Shown in pieces: positions 30,314-34,002 of a stretch of 34,002 nucleotides of DNA. This DNA is from Ferruginibacter sp. Lineage in GTDB: Bacteria; Bacteroidota; Bacteroidia; Chitinophagales; Chitinophagaceae. Position numbers and translations under genes: made by a program. Positions within the stretch are counted from its first letter, which is position 1, and each line of letters starts with the position of its first letter. The notes beneath the pieces were generated by a model that saw only the letters and a list, made by a program, of their open reading frames with translations, ran no database searches and was not told the origin of the DNA. Location of the stretch: positions 1 through 34,002 of the forward strand of contig JANXXM010000057.1 in the NCBI GenBank assembly GCA_025350645.1, written 5' to 3'.

Positions 30314-31675
30314 ATGGGCTCCTTAACTATTTTTACAGAAACATTGTTGCACAGCTTATGGCAGTCTGCTATTCTACTTTTTTCATTTAATTGCAATACT
30401 TTTTTCTTTCCTAAAACCCACCCACTCCAAAATAGAAATATACTTTACTTTCTTTTATTGTTTCAATGTATTATTTCTATAGCCACGTATATTTTTATGG
30501 GCAACCATATTTATTTTTTCACTGTAATTTTAAATTATTCAGGAAATAATAATTTTAGATTTATACAATTTGCTGATATACTTTTTTATACCTGGATTAT
30601 CATTTTGTTGTTAAAAAGTTTCCTGCTACTTTTTCAGTGGATGAAATTTAAAAATAGTATTCTTAAAACGCTATTGAAAGCCGGAGCTGCAGAAAAAAAT
30701 TTTCTGAAAATAAAAAGTAATGATCTGCGTATAAAAAAAAATGTTGCTTTATGGTATTCCAAAGAAATAAATGCTCCGTTTACTTTTGGATTTTTAAAGC
30801 CGGTTATCCTGTTACCTTTCAGTTTTATAAATAATGTAACAACCACCGAGGTTGAAGCAATTATTTTACATGAACTTTGCCATATAAAAAACAAAGATTA
30901 TCTGCTCAATATTGGTTTGATTATTATAGAAACATTTTATTTTTTCAATCCATTTATAAGAGTAATGGCTGCAAAAATAAAACTGGAAAGAGAAAAAAAT
31001 TGTGATGTGCAGGTGATGCAGTACGAATATAATGCACTGATGTATGCTCAGCTTTTGCTTCGGATTGCAAGAAAAAAGCATGTTATTCAGTCCTTTGGAA
31101 TGTCTGCGATCGCAAAAAAACCATCTGCACTTTTTTTTAGAATTACTTTTTTCTCCAACTCCGCCAATCTTAATTTCTCATCTCTAAAACTTCTAAATTT
31201 TTTACCAGTTCTTTCAATAATTATAGTTTTGTGGAGTATTACTATTTCTGTTCGTTATCCTTTAAAATATTCAGATACTATACCAGTTAAAACAGTAAAA
31301 AAGTATCAAAAAATTGCTGTAGCAGAAAATTATAAGAACAAATATGCTGTATCAAATCTGGTAAATCTTCCTAAAACTTTAAAAGAATTAAATTATTCAC
31401 TAGCCAAAAAGAAAACAAAATCAACAGCCATTTTATTTAAATCTTTTAATGCTACTAATGAAATAAAAATTCCTGTATTTGAGGCCTCCATGAATAACAC
31501 ACCGGATTCTGTAAAGGAATTTATTTATTTTGTAGAAACACCTGCAGGCTCTGTGAGCAATACTTTTAAAATAATATTTAAAAATGGCAAATGGCAAATG
31601 GAGCCTTTATGGATTATTACAGAAAAAAATACAGATAGCAGTTATCAAAAAATGCTGAAAGATTCTATACAATAA
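30314..31675 (+). CDS. BlaR1-like M56 family membrane metalloprotease
   Basis: 453-aa membrane protein with N-terminal helices (about 10-30, 45-62, 85-108), a cytoplasmic-side zinc protease domain with HELCH (186-190) as the HExxH site, a nearby Glu in LEREKNCD (about 225-231) as the likely third ligand, and a helix near 295-312. The C-terminal ~140 residues are Lys-rich and not a penicillin-binding sensor, since no SxxK/KTG set is visible. M56 proteases of this sort cleave the paired BlaI-type repressor. The different C terminus means the inducing signal is unknown. Confidence 0.87.
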   Translation: MGSLTIFTETLLHSLWQSAILLFSFNCNTFFFPKTHPLQNRNILYFLLLFQCIISIATYIFMGNHIYFFTVILNYSGNNNFRFIQFADILFYTWIIILLLKSFLLLFQWMKFKNSILKTLLKAGAAEKNFLKIKSNDLRIKKNVALWYSKEINAPFTFGFLKPVILLPFSFINNVTTTEVEAIILHELCHIKNKDYLLNIGLIIIETFYFFNPFIRVMAAKIKLEREKNCDVQVMQYEYNALMYAQLLLRIARKKHVIQSFGMSAIAKKPSALFFRITFFSNSANLNFSSLKLLNFLPVLSIIIVLWSITISVRYPLKYSDTIPVKTVKKYQKIAVAENYKNKYAVSNLVNLPKTLKELNYSLAKKKTKSTAILFKSFNATNEIKIPVFEASMNNTPDSVKEFIYFVETPAGSVSNTFKIIFKNGKWQMEPLWIITEKNTDSSYQKMLKDSIQ

Positions 31676-31679
31676 AAGT

Positions 31680-31710
31680 AAAGCCGAACACATTTAATGT
31701 TCGGCTTTCT
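31680..31710. terminator. Bidirectional terminator between convergent genes
   Basis: AAGCCGAACA (31681-31690) pairs perfectly with TGTTCGGCTT (31698-31707) around a 7-base loop, extended by A and T runs. It separates the M56 gene from the convergent gene at 31740. Confidence 0.88.
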
Positions 31711-31739
31711 TTTGTAGTTTATACAGGGATTTAATGTAT

Positions 31740-32363
31740 TTATTGTTTAACGGCTGGCTTGGTAACCATAGCACTTTCATTGGCAGCCTTAACCTGACGT
31801 TCAATTTTTTTTGCTTTATTTTTTCCAGCAACGGTTTTTATTTTAGCCATTCGCTCGGTATTTAATGTAGTTATTTGTTGCTGCTTCTGTGTTTCATCCA
31901 AGGTTGTATTAGCAGAAACTTCTTTTACTTTTACAGCATAAGTTTCATTAATTAATTTTACCTGCCTTAGCTGGTAGTCATTTAATTTTGCCGATTTTGC
32001 CAAATCTATTGCTTCCTTTTCGTTCTTATCCTGTGCTAATCTTTCCGCAGCAATGGCAGTATATTTTTCTTTATTCATGCTGTCAGTCTGTTTCATACCA
32101 TTTTCCAAATAAGCAACGCTTTCTGCCTGTTTTTGAACATCTGCAAGGCTATCGTTTTGTACTCTTAAAGAATCATCCATTCTCATAGTTATAATAGCAG
32201 AATCTCTGAGCATCTTTTTTTCGGCTTCTTTTTTAGCGAAAGCGGCAGTAGCTCTTGCCTCTTTTGATACCGTTTTTTTAGATCTACCACTGTGTTTTTT
32301 AGATTGTGCATCTGCTGCAAAAACTGATATTGCCACCAAGCATGTTAATAGTATCTTTTTCAT
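31740..32363 (-). CDS. Exported Lys/Ala-rich helical protein, unknown function
   Basis: 207-aa protein with a clear signal peptide (MKKILLTCLVAISVFAADAQ, cleavage near residue 20). The mature part is highly charged (Lys, Glu, Asp, Gln, Ala-rich) and should be almost wholly helical or coiled coil: KEARATAAFAKKEAEKKMLR, DSLADVQKQAESVAYL, LRQVKLINETYAVKVKEV. The segment DETQKQQQITTLNTERMAKI recalls periplasmic Spy/CpxP-like helices, but I cannot confirm a family. Likely periplasmic. Single gene with terminators on its 3' side. Confidence 0.7.
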   Translation of the reverse strand: MKKILLTCLVAISVFAADAQSKKHSGRSKKTVSKEARATAAFAKKEAEKKMLRDSAIITMRMDDSLRVQNDSLADVQKQAESVAYLENGMKQTDSMNKEKYTAIAAERLAQDKNEKEAIDLAKSAKLNDYQLRQVKLINETYAVKVKEVSANTTLDETQKQQQITTLNTERMAKIKTVAGKNKAKKIERQVKAANESAMVTKPAVKQ

Positions 32364-32602
32364 AGTTAATCATTTTTACTCAGCATTTCCAATTACTGTG
32401 CCAGATGAGAGTTGTTAAAAAGAAACAGTGCATATACATCTTCTTTTTTAGCATTTAAAATTTGTAAAAAATATATGAAATGTAGCAGAAAAAGACAAAA
32501 AAGCAAATAAATATCATATTGAAAAACTAACTATAAAAATATTATTTTAACAAAAAGAGTAATTGCAATAAGCGCATAAATAAAAAAATTTAAATACTCT
32601 TT

Positions 32603-33925
32603 TTAATCTTTACGTGTAATTTTTATCCATTGAAAATATCTAACAACAGTATATACTGTACTTATTGAATACCCAATACTCGTGGCAATAGCTGCTCCCT
32701 TACCTTTCATTGAAGGTATTAACAGGTAATCCAGTAGGAGCATAATAACAAAACAAATAATAGCCGCTTCAAGATTTATTTGCACATTTCCATGCCCCGC
32801 AAGCCTTGCCGCTAAAATAATGTTTATAGAAAATAGTACTACTCCAGGTAAAAGAAATAAAAAATAGACATAGCTTTCGCTGAATGCATTACCAACAAAT
32901 ATTTTTATTGCAAATGGATAAATAAACACCGCCAATAAAATACCTGCAATAGTAATAAAAGAAAAGATTTTAATTATTTTTTTAAAATTAGCAGAAGATG
33001 CACTTTCATGTTTTAATGCAGTAAGCGGGAATAACAATGCAGCAAACAACTGGGGCAATACCCAAATGAGCTGTACAACTTTTACAGCGATGGAGTAAAT
33101 ACCTATTTCGTATTTTGTATGATAATAATCAAGAAACCATATATCCATTTTATAGGCAAAAAATTGTAAGATGTTTGCCGTGCTCACAAATAAAATATAA
33201 ATCTTAAAAGGCCTTGTAAAAATTGCAAAAGGTTTTTTTAAAACTAACTTCTTATTGTTATTGAATTTAAGGACGAAATAAAGAGAAATAATTGCGTGAC
33301 ACACATAGATTAAACTGTACGCAGGTATTAAAAAACGGGTTGTAAAAAAAAAATTGTAATTACCCGCAATTCCGGAATAAAGTACTGCAAGTATAGCAAG
33401 CAAAATGATTTGCACTGTTACGTTAGCAAATATTAATTTAAAAAATATTTTTTTTGCATTGAGAAATGCATTACAAAAACTTAAAATTGTACTGCTAACA
33501 ATAAAAATAATTCCCCAACTCAAACTATAGTTTTTTTCACCTGTTTGAAAAAAGGTATAATGCAAAAAGAAAGAAAATAAAAAAAATAAAATAATACAAC
33601 CTGCAATCTCAAACAAAAGCAAAGGAAATAATAGACTAATAATATGAGATGCCTCCAGTTTGTTTTTTACAGAAAAATATAATATTGCACTTTCACAACT
33701 AAGGCCGAAGAATAGAATAAAAAGAGTAACATCTGTTAAAAATAATGAAAAGATACCATTACCAGAAGGGCCAGTGAGCCTTGCTATGAGCAGTATTATT
33801 ATAAACTGCAATACCTGTTGCACTATTCTTATGCCAATATTTTTTGTAAACAATGTAACTAAACGGGTATTTATAAATAGTAAAAAATAAGTAATTAGCC
33901 AGCTCCAAAAATAGCTATTAAACAC
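32603..33925 (-). CDS. Wzx-like polysaccharide/oligosaccharide flippase
   Basis: 440-aa polytopic membrane protein of the MOP/polysaccharide transport family, which moves lipid-linked sugar units across the inner membrane. The N-terminal signature is KNIGIRIVQQVLQFIIILLIARLTGPSGNGIFSLFL, followed by about 12 hydrophobic segments, with GAAIATSIGYSISTVYTVVRYF near the C terminus as in other Wzx proteins. Start: ATG at 33925 adds a ~25-residue hydrophobic lead; a TTG about 25 codons downstream would match the usual N terminus better. No glycosyltransferase is in view, but the cluster may continue beyond the window. Confidence 0.82.
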   Translation of the reverse strand: MFNSYFWSWLITYFLLFINTRLVTLFTKNIGIRIVQQVLQFIIILLIARLTGPSGNGIFSLFLTDVTLFILFFGLSCESAILYFSVKNKLEASHIISLLFPLLLFEIAGCIILFFLFSFFLHYTFFQTGEKNYSLSWGIIFIVSSTILSFCNAFLNAKKIFFKLIFANVTVQIILLAILAVLYSGIAGNYNFFFTTRFLIPAYSLIYVCHAIISLYFVLKFNNNKKLVLKKPFAIFTRPFKIYILFVSTANILQFFAYKMDIWFLDYYHTKYEIGIYSIAVKVVQLIWVLPQLFAALLFPLTALKHESASSANFKKIIKIFSFITIAGILLAVFIYPFAIKIFVGNAFSESYVYFLFLLPGVVLFSINIILAARLAGHGNVQINLEAAIICFVIMLLLDYLLIPSMKGKGAAIATSIGYSISTVYTVVRYFQWIKITRKD

Positions 33926-33942
33926 AAAGTATTAAATACAGC

Positions 33943-33982
33943 GAAAGCCTGATAAAAAATAGTAAATTTTTATCAGGCTTTC
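33943..33982. terminator. Strong hairpin upstream of the flippase gene
   Basis: Perfect 16-bp stem: GAAAGCCTGATAAAAA (33943-33958) pairs with TTTTTATCAGGCTTTC (33967-33982), 8-base loop. It probably terminates a neighbouring gene outside the window; the inner A/T part provides runs for either strand. Confidence 0.65.
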
Positions 33983-34002
33983 ACTGACAAAAATCTAAAT
34001 TT

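Overview
The window reads as chromosomal DNA of an AT-rich member of the Bacteroidota, most likely Sphingobacteriia/Chitinophagia-like. The grounds are a FadL/PorV-like barrel protein with a Bacteroidota signal peptide, a Bacteroidota-type tyrosine integrase (SAM_5-like core), a BT4734-like primase, weak Shine-Dalgarno sequences, and the heme gene order hemA-C-D-E-F-B-L. No rRNA or plasmid backbone is visible, and no CRISPR array was seen.

Layout. 1-2870: an AT-rich non-coding stretch, a Tyr-rich lipoprotein and an outer-membrane barrel protein. 2870-2953: tRNA-Leu(CAG). 3010-9919: a 6.9-kb integrative element inserted at the 3' end of a second leucine tRNA, tRNA-Leu(CAA) at 9904-9987. It is bounded by a 17-bp perfect direct repeat of the tRNA end and carries 22/23-bp inner repeats near both ends. 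It encodes an integrase, an unknown 214-aa protein, an excisionase-like HTH protein, two small unknown proteins, an AEP-like primase/SF3-helicase and a further small protein. A dense block of direct and inverted GC-rich repeats just behind the primase gene looks like its replication origin. I see no relaxase, capsid, terminase or conjugation gene, so it has the minimal plan of a satellite-like or cryptic integrative replicon. This is the best candidate for an undescribed system in the window.

10041-11809: hscB and a saccharopine-dehydrogenase-like oxidoreductase. 12105-21112: a complete C5 heme pathway. A minus-strand operon hemA-hemC-hemD-hemE-hemF-hemB-hemL is divergent from hemH and hemJ, which together cover glutamyl-tRNA to protoheme. 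hemD has no ATG/GTG/TTG at its expected start and appears to begin with CTG overlapping the hemC stop; rnhA further on shows the same.

21223-25390: acyl-CoA carboxylase beta subunit, RNase HI, a YraN-like nuclease, a cysteine-cluster protein and XerD-like recombinase. 25744-26499: a YdeI/OmdA-like protein preceded by a frameshifted ArsR-family regulator. 26747-29815: a light-related cluster of DUF2805/TIGR03643, an antenna-less photolyase-like FAD protein, a 45-aa DUF2256 zinc-ribbon protein, and a PhrB-like photolyase that seems to lack the iron-sulfur cysteines. 29915-31675: a BlaI/BlaR1-type repressor and M56 sensor protease pair with a palindromic operator over the start codon. 31740-33925: an exported Lys/Ala-rich protein and a Wzx-like flippase, followed by a strong hairpin at the window edge.
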